A stretch of DNA of 64,000 bases from Variovorax gracilis. GTDB lineage: Bacteria; Pseudomonadota; Gammaproteobacteria; Burkholderiales; Burkholderiaceae_C. A model generated the notes under the pieces. That model worked only from the letters and a program-made list of their open reading frames with translations. It made no database searches and was not told the DNA's origin. The DNA lies in contig NZ_JASZYF010000024.1 in assembly GCF_030317115.1 (NCBI RefSeq), positions 29,089-93,088 of the forward strand, written 5' to 3'. Positions within the stretch are counted from its first letter, which is position 1, and every line of letters starts with the position of its first letter. Positions 16,259-25,086 of the stretch are shown here, piece by piece. Position numbers and translations under genes: made by a program.

Positions 16259-18412
16259 GTGGAAGTTTCATTCAGCAAGGAAATCGAGGCGCTGCGCCTG
16301 GGTGCGGGCGACACCTTTCATGGCGAAGGCATCCTCGCCATCACCAAGGGTCTGCTGCAATCGGGCGTTTCCTACGTCGGCGGTTACCAGGGCGCCCCGG
16401 TGTCGCACCTGCTCGACGTGATGGTTCAGGCCAAGCCGTACATGGACGAACTCGGCGTGCACGTGGAGGCCTGCTCCAACGAGGCCTCGGCAGCCGCGAT
16501 GCTCGGCGCGTCGATCCACTATCCGTTGCGCGGCGCCGTCACGTGGAAGTCGATCGTCGGCACCAATGTCGCGGCCGACGCGCTATCCAATCTTTCATCA
16601 CCCGGCGTCAAGGGCGGCGTCCTGATCGTGGTCGGCGAGGACTACGGCGAGGGTGCCTCCGTCATCCAGGAGCGCACGCACGCCTATGCGCTCAAGTCCA
16701 GCATGTGCCTGCTCGATCCTCGGCCCGACCTGGGCGTGATGGTGAACATGGTGGAGCATGGCTTCCGCCTCTCCGAATACTCGAACATGCCCTGCATGAT
16801 GGAGTTGCGCATCCGCACCTGCCACGTGCGCGGCAGCTTCGAATGCAAGGACAACGTGCCGCCGCCCATCTCGACGCGGGCCCTGATCGAAGAGCCGGCC
16901 GGCTTCGACTACATGCGGCTCGCGCACCCGCCCGTCACCTTCCGCCACGAGAAGCTCAAGGGCGAGGAACGCCTGCCCGCCGCCCGGCGCTACATCGCCG
17001 AGCACCAGCTCAACGAGTTGATCGCCGGCACGCATGCGGACCTCGGCATCGTGGTGCAAGGCGGCCTCTACAACGCGCTGATCCGCAGCCTGCAGCAACT
17101 CGGGCTGGCAGATGCCTTCGGCGCGACCGACATCCCCCTCCTGGTGCTCAACGTCGCCTATCCGCTGGTGCCGGAGCAGGTCGCCGATTTCTGCCTGGGC
17201 AAGCGCGCGGTGCTGGTGGTCGAGGAAGGCCAGCCCGAATACATCGAGCAGGAAATCGCCACGATGCTGCGCCGCCGCGACATCCGGACGGCGCTGCACG
17301 GCTGCGACATGCTGCCGGCGGCAGGCGAATACGGCGTCGAGGTGCTGGCGACGGGCATGAGCCGGTTCGCCGCGCGCTACCTGCCCCAGCATTCGCAAGA
17401 CTCTGCCGCGGGCTGGCTCATGGGCAACCGGGACCGCCGCGCCGCCGTCGCGACCCGGCTCCAGGCGCCGCTGCCCAACCGCCCGCCGAGTTTCTGCATC
17501 GGCTGCCCCGAGCGCCCGGTGTTCGCGGCCCTCAAGCTCGCGCAGCAGGACAGCGGGCCGGTGCATATCGCCGCAGACATCGGCTGCCATGCCTTCGGCA
17601 CCTTCGAGCCTTTCTCGATGGGACACTCGATCCTCGGCTACGGCATGAGCCTCGCGAGCCGCGCGGGCGTGTCGCCAATGATGCAGCGCCGGGCGCTGTC
17701 GATCATGGGTGATGGCGGCTTCTGGCACAACGGGCTGCTGACCGGCGTGCAGAGCGCGCTCTTCAATGGCGACGACGCAGTGCTGCTGATCTTCAAGAAC
17801 GGCTACACCTCGGCCACCGGCACGCAGGACATCATCTCCACGCCGGACGACGAGGCGAAGGAGCATGCCGTCGACAAGCAACAGAGCCTGGTCGACAAGA
17901 ACCGGACCATCGAGTCGACGCTGAAAGGCCTCGGCGTGCAATGGCTGCGCACGGTCTACACCTACGACGTCGACAAGATGCGCAAGACGCTCAACGGTGC
18001 TTTCACCAGCGACTTCAACGGGCTGAAGGTGATCATTGCCGAAGGCGAATGCCAGCTCGAGCGACAGCGACGCATCAAGCCGTGGATCGCCAGCCTGCTT
18101 CAGCGCGGCGAACGCGTGGTGCGCGTGAAGTACGGCGTCGACGAGGACGTCTGCAACGGCGACCATGCCTGCATCCGCTTGTCGGGCTGCCCCACGCTCA
18201 CGATCAAGGACAACCCGGACCCGCTGAAAGTCGACCCGGTGGCGGTGGTCATCGACGGCTGCGTCGGCTGCGGCCTGTGCGGCGCCAACGCGCACGCGGC
18301 CACCTTGTGCCCGAGCTTCTATCGGGCGGAAGTGGTGCAGAACCCGAAGTGGCACGAGCGGCTTCTGCACCACCTGCGCGGCGCCGTAGTCCGTGCGCTT
18401 CAACCCGCGTGA
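16259..18412 (+). CDS. iorA: Indolepyruvate:ferredoxin oxidoreductase, alpha subunit
   Basis: Thiamine-diphosphate and Fe-S enzyme subunit that decarboxylates aryl pyruvates oxidatively to aryl-acetyl-CoA. The 717 residues show a pyrimidine-binding domain at the N-terminus (GGYQGAPVSHLLDVM), a ThDP-binding domain with ADIGCHAFG and the MGDGGFWHNGLL stretch, and C-terminal Fe-S ligands CNGDHACIRLSGC and CVGCGLCGANAHAATLC. Compared with archaeal IorA the first Fe-S motif is spaced unusually. The start is a GTG preceded by ACGGAG. Such enzymes also occur in aerobic betaproteobacteria. The true acceptor and keto-acid are unknown. It is followed after 4 bases by the beta subunit gene. Confidence 0.9.
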   Translation: MEVSFSKEIEALRLGAGDTFHGEGILAITKGLLQSGVSYVGGYQGAPVSHLLDVMVQAKPYMDELGVHVEACSNEASAAAMLGASIHYPLRGAVTWKSIVGTNVAADALSNLSSPGVKGGVLIVVGEDYGEGASVIQERTHAYALKSSMCLLDPRPDLGVMVNMVEHGFRLSEYSNMPCMMELRIRTCHVRGSFECKDNVPPPISTRALIEEPAGFDYMRLAHPPVTFRHEKLKGEERLPAARRYIAEHQLNELIAGTHADLGIVVQGGLYNALIRSLQQLGLADAFGATDIPLLVLNVAYPLVPEQVADFCLGKRAVLVVEEGQPEYIEQEIATMLRRRDIRTALHGCDMLPAAGEYGVEVLATGMSRFAARYLPQHSQDSAAGWLMGNRDRRAAVATRLQAPLPNRPPSFCIGCPERPVFAALKLAQQDSGPVHIAADIGCHAFGTFEPFSMGHSILGYGMSLASRAGVSPMMQRRALSIMGDGGFWHNGLLTGVQSALFNGDDAVLLIFKNGYTSATGTQDIISTPDDEAKEHAVDKQQSLVDKNRTIESTLKGLGVQWLRTVYTYDVDKMRKTLNGAFTSDFNGLKVIIAEGECQLERQRRIKPWIASLLQRGERVVRVKYGVDEDVCNGDHACIRLSGCPTLTIKDNPDPLKVDPVAVVIDGCVGCGLCGANAHAATLCPSFYRAEVVQNPKWHERLLHHLRGAVVRALQPA

Positions 18413-18416
18413 CACG

Positions 18417-20033
18417 ATGAACCGCACCCAACCCATCACCCTGCTGGTCTGTGCCCTCGGCGGAGAAGGCGGTGGCGTCTTGACCGAATGGCTGGTCGAC
18501 ATCGCGCGCCGTGCGGGCCATGCGGCGCAGAGCACCTCGATTCCAGGGGTCGCGCAGCGCACGGGCGCCACCACCTACTACGTCGAAGTCTTTCCGGTGC
18601 CCATGGCCGAGCTTGACGGACGCAAGCCGGTGTTCAGCCTGAGCCCCGTGCCCGGAGCGCTGGACGCCATCGTCTCGTCGGAGCTGCTGGAGACCACGCG
18701 CCAGGTCGGCAACGGCATGAGCTCGCCGGACCGGACCCTCGTCATCACCTCGTCCAGCCGCACGCTCACCACCGCCGAGCGCATGCAACCCGGCGACGGC
18801 CGCACCGATGCGCGGCGGCTGCTGGATGTCGTCAAGGCCTTCAGCCGCGAGCATCACGTGTTCGACATGGGCACCGCGGCGCGAGAAGCCGGCACGGTCG
18901 TCAGCGCCGTGATGCTTGGTGCGATCGCGGGCAGCGGGATCTTCCCGTTCCCGCGCGAAGCGTATGAACGGGTGGTGCGCGGCGGCGACACCGACGCTCC
19001 CGAGAAAGTCAGCAAGGCGGCGGAGGCGAGCCTGCGTGGCTTCGGCAAGGCCTTCGACATGGTGAACGCGCCGAGGCAGCAGGCCGCCCTGGTCACGAGC
19101 CTGCTCGCCACGAATGAGAACGACGTCCCTTCCCGGCAGGCATTGCCGCCAGCGTTGGCGTGCCTCTTTCCGCCATCGGTACATGACATGCTGGCGCTCG
19201 GACATGCCCGTGTCCTCGATTACCAGGACGCGGACTACGCCATGCTGTATGTCGAGCGGCTGCAGAAGGTGCTGGCCGCCGAACGCACAGTCGACCCGGC
19301 CGGTGCAGAAGGTTTCGCGATCACCCGCGAGATGGCCCGCTGGCTCGCCCTCTGGATGGCCTTCGACGACATCGTGCGGGTGGCCGAACTGAAAAGCCGC
19401 GCCAGCCGTGCACTGCGCGTGCGCAACGAGGTCAAGGCAGGCGACGACGACATCGTCAAGGTCTATGACCACTTCAAGCCGGGTACGCCCGAATTCGCGG
19501 CACTTCTGCCGGCGGCGCTCGCTCGTCGCTTGACCGCCTGGGACCGCCGCCGCAAGACGCCGTGGGCGCTACCGCTCAAGGTCGGCAGCCACTCGATGCT
19601 GGGCATGGCCTCACTGCGCGTGCTGGCCTCGCTGCGCTGGCTGCGCAAGCGCGGCCAGCGCTTCGCCGAGGAACAGGCGCTGATCGGCCGGTGGCTGGAT
19701 GCCGTGGAGCACGGCACGCGCACCGACTGGCGCCTCGGCCACGAGATCGCGCTGTGCGGCCGGCTCATCAAGGGCTACGGCAGCACCAATGAGCGGGGCA
19801 AGCACAACCTGCTTCACGTCATCGAGCATCTCGCCATCGCGCCGCCGCCGGGCGCCTCACCTTCCACGAGAACGACCGCCATTGCGGCTGCACGCGAGGC
19901 CGCGCTCGCCGACGATGCCGGCACCGCGCTGGATGCCGCGCTGGTGCGTCATGGCGCGCCGCCACGCCCCGTGAAGGCGCAACCGATCCGCTGGATGAAG
20001 CGCCAGCCCGATTCGACGAGCCATGCGCGCTGA
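18417..20033 (+). CDS. iorB: Indolepyruvate oxidoreductase beta-like subunit with C-terminal DUF6537-type domain
   Basis: Partner of the preceding alpha subunit. Residues 1-200 match the gamma/beta domain of 2-oxoacid:acceptor oxidoreductases (CALGGEGGGVLTEWLVD, GVAQRTGATTYYVE). The remaining 340 residues form the long alpha-helical extension typical of the large betaproteobacterial type, absent from archaeal IorB (about 200 residues). The ATG at 18417 is chosen for its position 4 bases after the alpha stop and the conserved N-terminus; an upstream in-frame ATG would overlap the alpha gene. The function of the extension is unknown, and it may replace the ferredoxin docking partner. Confidence 0.85.
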   Translation: MNRTQPITLLVCALGGEGGGVLTEWLVDIARRAGHAAQSTSIPGVAQRTGATTYYVEVFPVPMAELDGRKPVFSLSPVPGALDAIVSSELLETTRQVGNGMSSPDRTLVITSSSRTLTTAERMQPGDGRTDARRLLDVVKAFSREHHVFDMGTAAREAGTVVSAVMLGAIAGSGIFPFPREAYERVVRGGDTDAPEKVSKAAEASLRGFGKAFDMVNAPRQQAALVTSLLATNENDVPSRQALPPALACLFPPSVHDMLALGHARVLDYQDADYAMLYVERLQKVLAAERTVDPAGAEGFAITREMARWLALWMAFDDIVRVAELKSRASRALRVRNEVKAGDDDIVKVYDHFKPGTPEFAALLPAALARRLTAWDRRRKTPWALPLKVGSHSMLGMASLRVLASLRWLRKRGQRFAEEQALIGRWLDAVEHGTRTDWRLGHEIALCGRLIKGYGSTNERGKHNLLHVIEHLAIAPPPGASPSTRTTAIAAAREAALADDAGTALDAALVRHGAPPRPVKAQPIRWMKRQPDSTSHAR

Positions 20034-20162
20034 CTCAAGGTAAACGCCCATTTACGGCACCCCCGACTCTTATAAAAAATAATCGATTGCGCACTGCACA
20101 AGGACGACGACAAGGCGCACCGACGGATCACCGATTCCATCCCACTGCAAGGAGACAACCCC
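20034..20162 (+). promoter_or_regulatory. Likely promoter region of the TRAP transporter operon
   Basis: A 129-base spacer with a sharply AT-rich core (TATAAAAAATAATCGATT at about 20072-20090), rare in this window, followed by AAGGAGACAACCCC before the dctP ATG. It probably lets the transporter genes be expressed independently of the oxidoreductase genes. Exact -35/-10 elements are not certain. Confidence 0.5.
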
Positions 20163-21209
20163 ATGCCGACCACCCGCTTCCCGACCTCGGCCGCCACACG
20201 CGCCGTGCTGGCCTTCTCGGCCGTGCTGGCGCTTGCCGCCGCGCCGGTGCAGGCCCAGGACAAGCCCGTCAATCTCAAGATGTCGAGCTGGGTGCCGGCG
20301 CAGCATCCGCTGAACCCGTCGCTGCAGGCATGGGCCGATGACATCAAGAAGGCATCGAACGGCACGATCACCGCGACGCTGTTCCCGTCGGAACAGCTCG
20401 GCAAGGCCTTCGACCACTACGACATGGCACGCGACGGCATTGCGGACTTTGCCTACGTCAACCCGGGATACCAGCCGGGCCGCTTCCCGATCATGGCCGG
20501 CGCGTCGCTTCCTTTCCTGTTCTCCAACGGAAAAGGAGGTTCGGCCGCCATCGACGAGTGGTATCGCCAGTACGCCGCCAAGGAAATGAAGGACGTGAAG
20601 TTCTGCTTTGCCTTCGTGCACGACCCGGGCACCTTTCATGCACGCAAGAAAATCACGTTGCCGACCGACATCAAGGGCATGAAGATCCGCCCCGCGACGA
20701 GCACCATCGGCCAGATGGTCACCTCGCTCGGCGGCACGAACGTGCAGGCATCGGCGCCCGAATCGCGCGACATGCTGGAGCGCGGCGTGGCCGATGCCAT
20801 CACCTTCCCGTGGGGCTCCATCGGCCTGTTCGGCATCGACAAGGTGGTGAGCTTCCACATGGACGTGCCGCTCTACGTCACGCCTTTCGTCTGGGCCATG
20901 AACCAGAGCAAATACGACAGCATGTCGGCCGCGCAGAAGAAGGTGATCGACGACCACTGCACCAGCGAATGGGCCGAGAAGGTCGCCACGCCGTGGGCCG
21001 AGTTCGAATTCGCCGGCCGCGCCAAGATCGGATCCCAGCCGGGCCATGAGATCTACAAGCTCACGCCGGACCAGCTCGACGCATGGCGCAAGGCTACCGC
21101 GCCCGGCGAAGCGCAATGGGCAGAAGGCGTGAAGAAGGTCGGACAGGACCCGAAGGCGGTGATGGACTCGCTCAAGGCCAGCCTCGCGAAGAACAAGTCC
21201 GCCTTGTGA
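20163..21209 (+). CDS. dctP: TRAP transporter substrate-binding protein (DctP family)
   Basis: Periplasmic solute receptor of 348 residues. A long Sec signal peptide ends at VQAQ (about residue 33), and a DctP fold follows with KMSSWVPAQHPLN, LFPSEQLGKAFDHYDM and MKIRPATSTIGQMVTSLGG, the last carrying the conserved Arg that clamps the substrate carboxylate. It therefore probably binds an organic anion. It heads a dctPQM set followed by a thioesterase and preceded by an aryl-pyruvate oxidoreductase, so an aromatic keto- or hydroxy-acid ligand is plausible but unproven. Confidence 0.92.
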   Translation: MPTTRFPTSAATRAVLAFSAVLALAAAPVQAQDKPVNLKMSSWVPAQHPLNPSLQAWADDIKKASNGTITATLFPSEQLGKAFDHYDMARDGIADFAYVNPGYQPGRFPIMAGASLPFLFSNGKGGSAAIDEWYRQYAAKEMKDVKFCFAFVHDPGTFHARKKITLPTDIKGMKIRPATSTIGQMVTSLGGTNVQASAPESRDMLERGVADAITFPWGSIGLFGIDKVVSFHMDVPLYVTPFVWAMNQSKYDSMSAAQKKVIDDHCTSEWAEKVATPWAEFEFAGRAKIGSQPGHEIYKLTPDQLDAWRKATAPGEAQWAEGVKKVGQDPKAVMDSLKASLAKNKSAL

Positions 21210-21220
21210 TGGTCGCTCTC

Positions 21221-21303
21221 CCCCGGGCTGCGCGCACTTCGTGTCGCCTCGCCAGCCGCCCGCCGGGGGTGGGCCGGCCGCTTCGGGCGGCCGCGCGCGG
21301 CGA
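21221..21303 (+). repeat. Comamonadaceae-type intergenic element, copy A
   Basis: GC-rich spacer between dctP and dctQ. It starts CCCCGGGCTGCGCGCACTTC, shares GCGCACTTCGTGTCGC with copy B, and contains strong inverted repeats (GGCCGGCCGCTTCGGGCGGCC). It may fold in mRNA and adjust the dctP to dctQM ratio. Confidence 0.6.
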
Positions 21304-21330
21304 CCCTCGGCACAAGCGTTTGGAGCATTC

Positions 21331-21855
21331 ATGACCCGGCGAACCGAGAACCTGATGGACCGGATGATCAACACGATCGAGTGGCTGGCGGCCATGTTCG
21401 TGGGGATCGTGGCTTTGAACATCTTCATCGCGGTGGTGCTGCGCAAGTTCTTCAACACGTCAATTCCGGACTCGTACGACTTCGGCCGCATGCTGCTGGG
21501 CATCCTGATCTTCTGGGGCATTGCGGCCACCAGCTACCGCGGCGGCCACATCACCGTCGATCTGGTCTGGACCGCAGCCGGCCCGCGAATGAAGCGCTGG
21601 ATCGACGTGTTCGCCACGCTCGTTCTGCTCTTCGTCGTCGCGGTGCAGACCGCCACGCTGTTCGACAAGGTGCGCGCCACTTACGTCGACCACGTGCTGA
21701 CCTACGACATGAACATCCCGACCTGGCCCTTCTATGCCGTGGCCTGGCTCGGCGATGTGTCGGCGGTCGTCCTGATCGCCATTCGCACCTATCGATTGAT
21801 CTTCCACCCCGAGCTGCTTCACGACGAGAAGCCCGAATTGAAGGCGGATGAATGA
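21331..21855 (+). CDS. dctQ: TRAP transporter small membrane subunit (DctQ family)
   Basis: Four-helix membrane subunit of 174 residues linking receptor and permease. Hydrophobic segments lie at roughly 15-38, 48-66, 90-112 and 133-155. The conserved DctQ region FNTSIPDSYDFGRMLLGI and the YRGGHITVDLV motif are present. Its last four bases overlap the dctM start (ATGA). The 121-base gap to dctP contains a repeat element, so the receptor may be expressed more strongly than the membrane subunits. Confidence 0.9.
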   Translation: MTRRTENLMDRMINTIEWLAAMFVGIVALNIFIAVVLRKFFNTSIPDSYDFGRMLLGILIFWGIAATSYRGGHITVDLVWTAAGPRMKRWIDVFATLVLLFVVAVQTATLFDKVRATYVDHVLTYDMNIPTWPFYAVAWLGDVSAVVLIAIRTYRLIFHPELLHDEKPELKADE

Positions 21856-23153
21856 GCACTGATGCGATTGCCGTTCTGGGCTTTGTGGTTCTGTTTGCGT
21901 TGATGCTCTTGCGCGTGCCGGTCGGCATGGCGATGGGCCTGGTGGGTGTCACGGGGTACGCATGGATCGTCGGCCCCGGCCCGGCGCTCAAGCTGGTCGG
22001 GCAAACCTCCATGCGCACCGTGACCGACTACACCTTCGGCGTGATCCCGATGTTCATGCTGATGGGCGCGCTGGTGTCCGTCTCGGGCGTGAGCCGCGAG
22101 CTCTTCAAGGCAGCCAACTCGATGATCGGCCACCTGCGCGGCGGCCTGGGCGTCGCCACCGTGCTGGCCTGCGGCGGCTTCGCAGCCATCTGCGGTTCGT
22201 CGGTCGCGACGGCGGCGACCTTTTCGGCGGTGGCCTATCCGGAGATGCGGCGCTTCAACTATCCGCAGTCCTTCTCCACCGGCGTGATCGCGGCGGGCGG
22301 CACCCTGGGCGCGATCCTGCCACCCTCCACGGTGCTCGCCGTCTACGCCATCCTCACGCAGCAGGACATCGGCAAGCTTTTCATGGCGGGCATCGTCCCC
22401 GGCATCCTGGCAATGGCGATGTACGTGCTGACCATCGTGCTCATCGTCAAGATCCGACCCGACTGGCTGCCGGGCGGCGAAGTCAGGCCCTGGAAGGATC
22501 GCGTCGTCGACCTGAAGAACGTGTGGGCGCCGCTGGTGCTGTTCGTCTTCGTGATCGGGGGGCTCTACGGCGGCTTTTTCACGCCGACCGAGGCCGGTGG
22601 CGTGGGTGCGAGCGGCGCATTCATCCTCGGCTTGCTGCGCCGCAAGCTCGACGGCCCGAAGATCCGCGAGGCGCTGCTCTCGGCCACGCGCACGGCGGCG
22701 GCGGTGTTCACGGTGCTGATCGGCGCGCTGCTGTTCGGCTACTTCCTGACGATCACGCAGAGCCCGCAGAAGCTCACCGAGTTCCTCACCAGCCTGGGCA
22801 TCGGCCGGTACGGCGTGCTCGCGCTCATCATGCTGATGTACCTCGTGCTCGGCTGCCTGATGGACGCGATGGCGATGATCATCCTGACCGTTCCCATCAT
22901 CTTCCCGGTGATCGTGCACCTCGGCTTCGACCCGATCTGGTTCGGCGTGATCATCGTGATGACGGTCGAGCTGGGCCTGATCCATCCGCCGGTGGGAATG
23001 AACGTCTTCGTCATCAAGAGCGTGGTGAAGGATGTGAGCTTCACCACCATCTTCAAGGGCGTTCTGCCCTTCATCCTGACGGACATCATCCGGCTCGTGA
23101 TCCTGATCGCGTTCCCCATCATTGCGCTCTGGCTACCGACGAGAATGGGCTGA
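21852..23153 (+). CDS. dctM: TRAP transporter large permease (DctM family)
   Basis: Sodium-driven solute permease of 433 residues with about 12 membrane segments. Family marks include RVPVGMAMGLVGVTGY near residue 17, GGLGVATVLACGGFAAICGSS in pieces around residue 95, the GGTLGAILPPST loop, and PTEAGGVGA followed by AFILGLLRR. It works with the dctQ and dctP products. A repeat element and 123 bases separate it from the thioesterase gene. Confidence 0.93.
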   Translation: MSTDAIAVLGFVVLFALMLLRVPVGMAMGLVGVTGYAWIVGPGPALKLVGQTSMRTVTDYTFGVIPMFMLMGALVSVSGVSRELFKAANSMIGHLRGGLGVATVLACGGFAAICGSSVATAATFSAVAYPEMRRFNYPQSFSTGVIAAGGTLGAILPPSTVLAVYAILTQQDIGKLFMAGIVPGILAMAMYVLTIVLIVKIRPDWLPGGEVRPWKDRVVDLKNVWAPLVLFVFVIGGLYGGFFTPTEAGGVGASGAFILGLLRRKLDGPKIREALLSATRTAAAVFTVLIGALLFGYFLTITQSPQKLTEFLTSLGIGRYGVLALIMLMYLVLGCLMDAMAMIILTVPIIFPVIVHLGFDPIWFGVIIVMTVELGLIHPPVGMNVFVIKSVVKDVSFTTIFKGVLPFILTDIIRLVILIAFPIIALWLPTRMG

Positions 23154-23165
23154 CATGAGTTCGCG

Positions 23166-23250
23166 CCCAGCCTGCGCGCACTTCGTGTCGCTTCGTCAAC
23201 GCCCTGCCGGGGGCCATGACAGCGGCCCGGCAGAGCCGGTTCCGCGGCAC
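23166..23250 (+). repeat. Comamonadaceae-type intergenic element, copy B
   Basis: Spacer between dctM and the thioesterase gene. It shares CTGCGCGCACTTCGTGTCGC with copy A and the block GAGCCGGTTCCGCGG with copy C at 60721, so it links the two halves of the same element family. Confidence 0.6.
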
Positions 23251-23276
23251 TCCCCCGAAAGCCAATCCTGACAGCC

Positions 23277-23690
23277 ATGAACATTCAGGTCATCCATTCC
23301 GTCCGCGTCGAGTTCGGCGATTGCGACCCTGCCGGCATCGTCTGGTTTCCCAACTTCTTTCGCTGGATCGACGCGGCTTCGCGCCATTTCTTCGCGGAGC
23401 GTGGCGTGCCGCGCTGGGAAGAAACCGCAGAGAGTCTCGGCGTGATCGGCACGCCGCTGGTCGACACCCACACGCGCTTCGTGAAGAGCGCCAGCTACGG
23501 CGACATGCTCAGCATCGCCGTCACCATCCCGGAATGGCGCGAGAAGAGTTTCGTGCAGCGTTACCGCGTGACGCGCGGCGAAGACCTGATCCTCGAATGC
23601 GAAGAGGTGCGGATCTTCGCAGCCAGGCGCGAGGGCGGCGGCATCCGGGCGGTGCCGATCCCGGCACAGATCAGACGGCTGTGCGAGTAG
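23277..23690 (+). CDS. Acyl-CoA thioesterase, 4-hydroxybenzoyl-CoA thioesterase family
   Basis: Hotdog-fold hydrolase of 137 residues. The catalytic motif FGDCDPAGIVWFPNFFRW places the nucleophilic/basic Asp at residue 17, as in Pseudomonas 4-hydroxybenzoyl-CoA thioesterase and YbgC-like enzymes. In this cluster it could release an aryl-acetate from the CoA ester made by the indolepyruvate oxidoreductase; that is inference. It is the last gene of the plus-strand transporter/oxidoreductase region. Confidence 0.88.
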   Translation: MNIQVIHSVRVEFGDCDPAGIVWFPNFFRWIDAASRHFFAERGVPRWEETAESLGVIGTPLVDTHTRFVKSASYGDMLSIAVTIPEWREKSFVQRYRVTRGEDLILECEEVRIFAARREGGGIRAVPIPAQIRRLCE

Positions 23691-23851
23691 CAACTCGCCT
23701 GCTCCATTGGAGTCTCGACGGCGGTGCCGGGGGCTCGCCGCCGCCTAGACGAAGCACTTGAGTCCCGGTTCGACCGCGACTATCCTGTCCCGGACACAAT
23801 TCCAGCCCCACGCCACGGCGTGGCCGCACAACGGGAAGAGGACGCCGCGCC

Positions 23852-24577
23852 ATGATGGATTTCATGATCGCCTACTGCGGCCCTGCCGCGGTACCGGAGG
23901 ACCTCTGGTCGCGTTGGAATATTGACCCGCTGCTGCTGGCAGTACTCGCCATGCTGGCATTCGCGGTCGCCAGCGGACGTTCGTCCAATGTCCGCGCCGG
24001 CTGGGGTGCGATCGCGCTGATGGGGGTCGTCTTCGTCTCGCCGCTCTGCGCGCTCTCGTCGGCGCTGTTCTCGGCGCGCGTGTTGCACCACATCATCCTC
24101 ATCTCCGCAGTGGCGCCTCTGCTCGCGCGAGCCTTCCCGCAGCGTCGGCCGAGCCGCGTGCCGCTGCCCGCCCTGGTCACCGCGCATGCCCTCATCCTGT
24201 GGCTCTGGCACGCACCCGGCGCCTATGCCTGGGGCCTCGCCAGCGTGCCGGGCTATTGGCTGATGCAGGTCTCGCTGCTCGGAAGCGCCTGGCTGATGTG
24301 GCGTGCGATCCTCGCGCCAGCGGCGCACTATGGCCCGGCGCTGGTGGCGCTCGCGGCGACGATCGGACAGATGGGGCTCCTGGGCGCCGTGATCGTCTTC
24401 GCGTCCGTGCCGCTGTATGCAGTCCACATCGCAAGCACCGGCCCGTGGGGACTCACGCCGCTCACCGACCAACAATTGGCCGGGCTCCTGATGTGGGTTC
24501 CGGCGATGCTGCCCTATCTTGCCGCGGGCCTGTGGATCGCTTATTCCAGCCTGCGCCCCGGAGAGCCGGCGGTGTGA
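23852..24577 (+). CDS. ctaG: CtaG-like cytochrome oxidase assembly membrane protein
   Basis: Polytopic membrane protein of 241 residues with about seven hydrophobic helices, in the caa3-type CtaG family (unrelated to Cox11). Conserved features include HHIILISAVAPLLA near residue 80 and LILWLWHAPGAY near residue 112, whose histidines are candidates for metal binding. In Bacillus, CtaG is needed for caa3 oxidase activity. Here it heads an operon for an unusual haem-copper oxidase. Its stop overlaps the GTG start of the next gene. An in-frame second ATG follows directly, so the exact start may be one codon later. Confidence 0.85.
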   Translation: MMDFMIAYCGPAAVPEDLWSRWNIDPLLLAVLAMLAFAVASGRSSNVRAGWGAIALMGVVFVSPLCALSSALFSARVLHHIILISAVAPLLARAFPQRRPSRVPLPALVTAHALILWLWHAPGAYAWGLASVPGYWLMQVSLLGSAWLMWRAILAPAAHYGPALVALAATIGQMGLLGAVIVFASVPLYAVHIASTGPWGLTPLTDQQLAGLLMWVPAMLPYLAAGLWIAYSSLRPGEPAV

Positions 24578-25086
24578 CAACCTTCCTCAAGTTCGCCCAT
24601 CTCGCCGCCATCGCGATCTGGTCGGGCGGCCTGCTCGCCTTGCCCTTCCTGTTCTGGCAACGCAGGGGCCTCACCGCCGGCGCCGATCTCGACCGCCTGC
24701 ACCGCATCACGCGGCTGGTCTTCGTCGAACTCACTTCGCCTGCGGCCTTCATCGCCATCGGCACCGGGACGGCGCTGATCTTCCTGCAGGCCACCTTCGT
24801 GGAATGGTTTTCAGTGAAGATGGTGCTGGTCGGGGTCATGGCCATGCTGCACGTCCTGGCCGGACTCGTGCTGCTGCAGCTCTTCTCACCCGCGGGCCGG
24901 TTCGGGCGGTTTTCGTACGTGGCGCTGACGAGCGCCTATGTGGTGGTGATCGCCGGGATTCTCTGGGTGGTGCTGGCCAAGCCACACTTCGACTCGAACG
25001 CGGTCGCCGCGCATCTGTTCGAGCCCGGCGCACTCGGCCGATGGATGCATCAATCCTTCGGCGTGACCAAGATGCCGACGCCATGA
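24574..25086 (+). CDS. CopD-like four-helix membrane protein
   Basis: Membrane protein of 170 residues with about four hydrophobic segments. LKFAHLAAIAIWSGGLLALPF at the N-terminus (here in two parts, LKFAHLAAIAIW and SGGLLALPF) resembles CopD/PuuD-like haem or copper membrane domains, with His9 and a later His near residue 90 (MLHVLAGLVLLQLF). The GTG start overlaps the ctaG stop (GTGA). The 3' end overlaps 37 bases of the convergent DUF2231 gene. A copper or haem role in oxidase assembly is inferred from position only. Confidence 0.75.
   Translation: MTTFLKFAHLAAIAIWSGGLLALPFLFWQRRGLTAGADLDRLHRITRLVFVELTSPAAFIAIGTGTALIFLQATFVEWFSVKMVLVGVMAMLHVLAGLVLLQLFSPAGRFGRFSYVALTSAYVVVIAGILWVVLAKPHFDSNAVAAHLFEPGALGRWMHQSFGVTKMPTP

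Noticed and set aside
16543..17712. A 389-codon plus-strand frame inside the indolepyruvate oxidoreductase alpha gene
   Set aside because: Out of frame with the conserved thiamine-diphosphate and Fe-S motifs; Arg/Ala/Gly-rich with no family resemblance.
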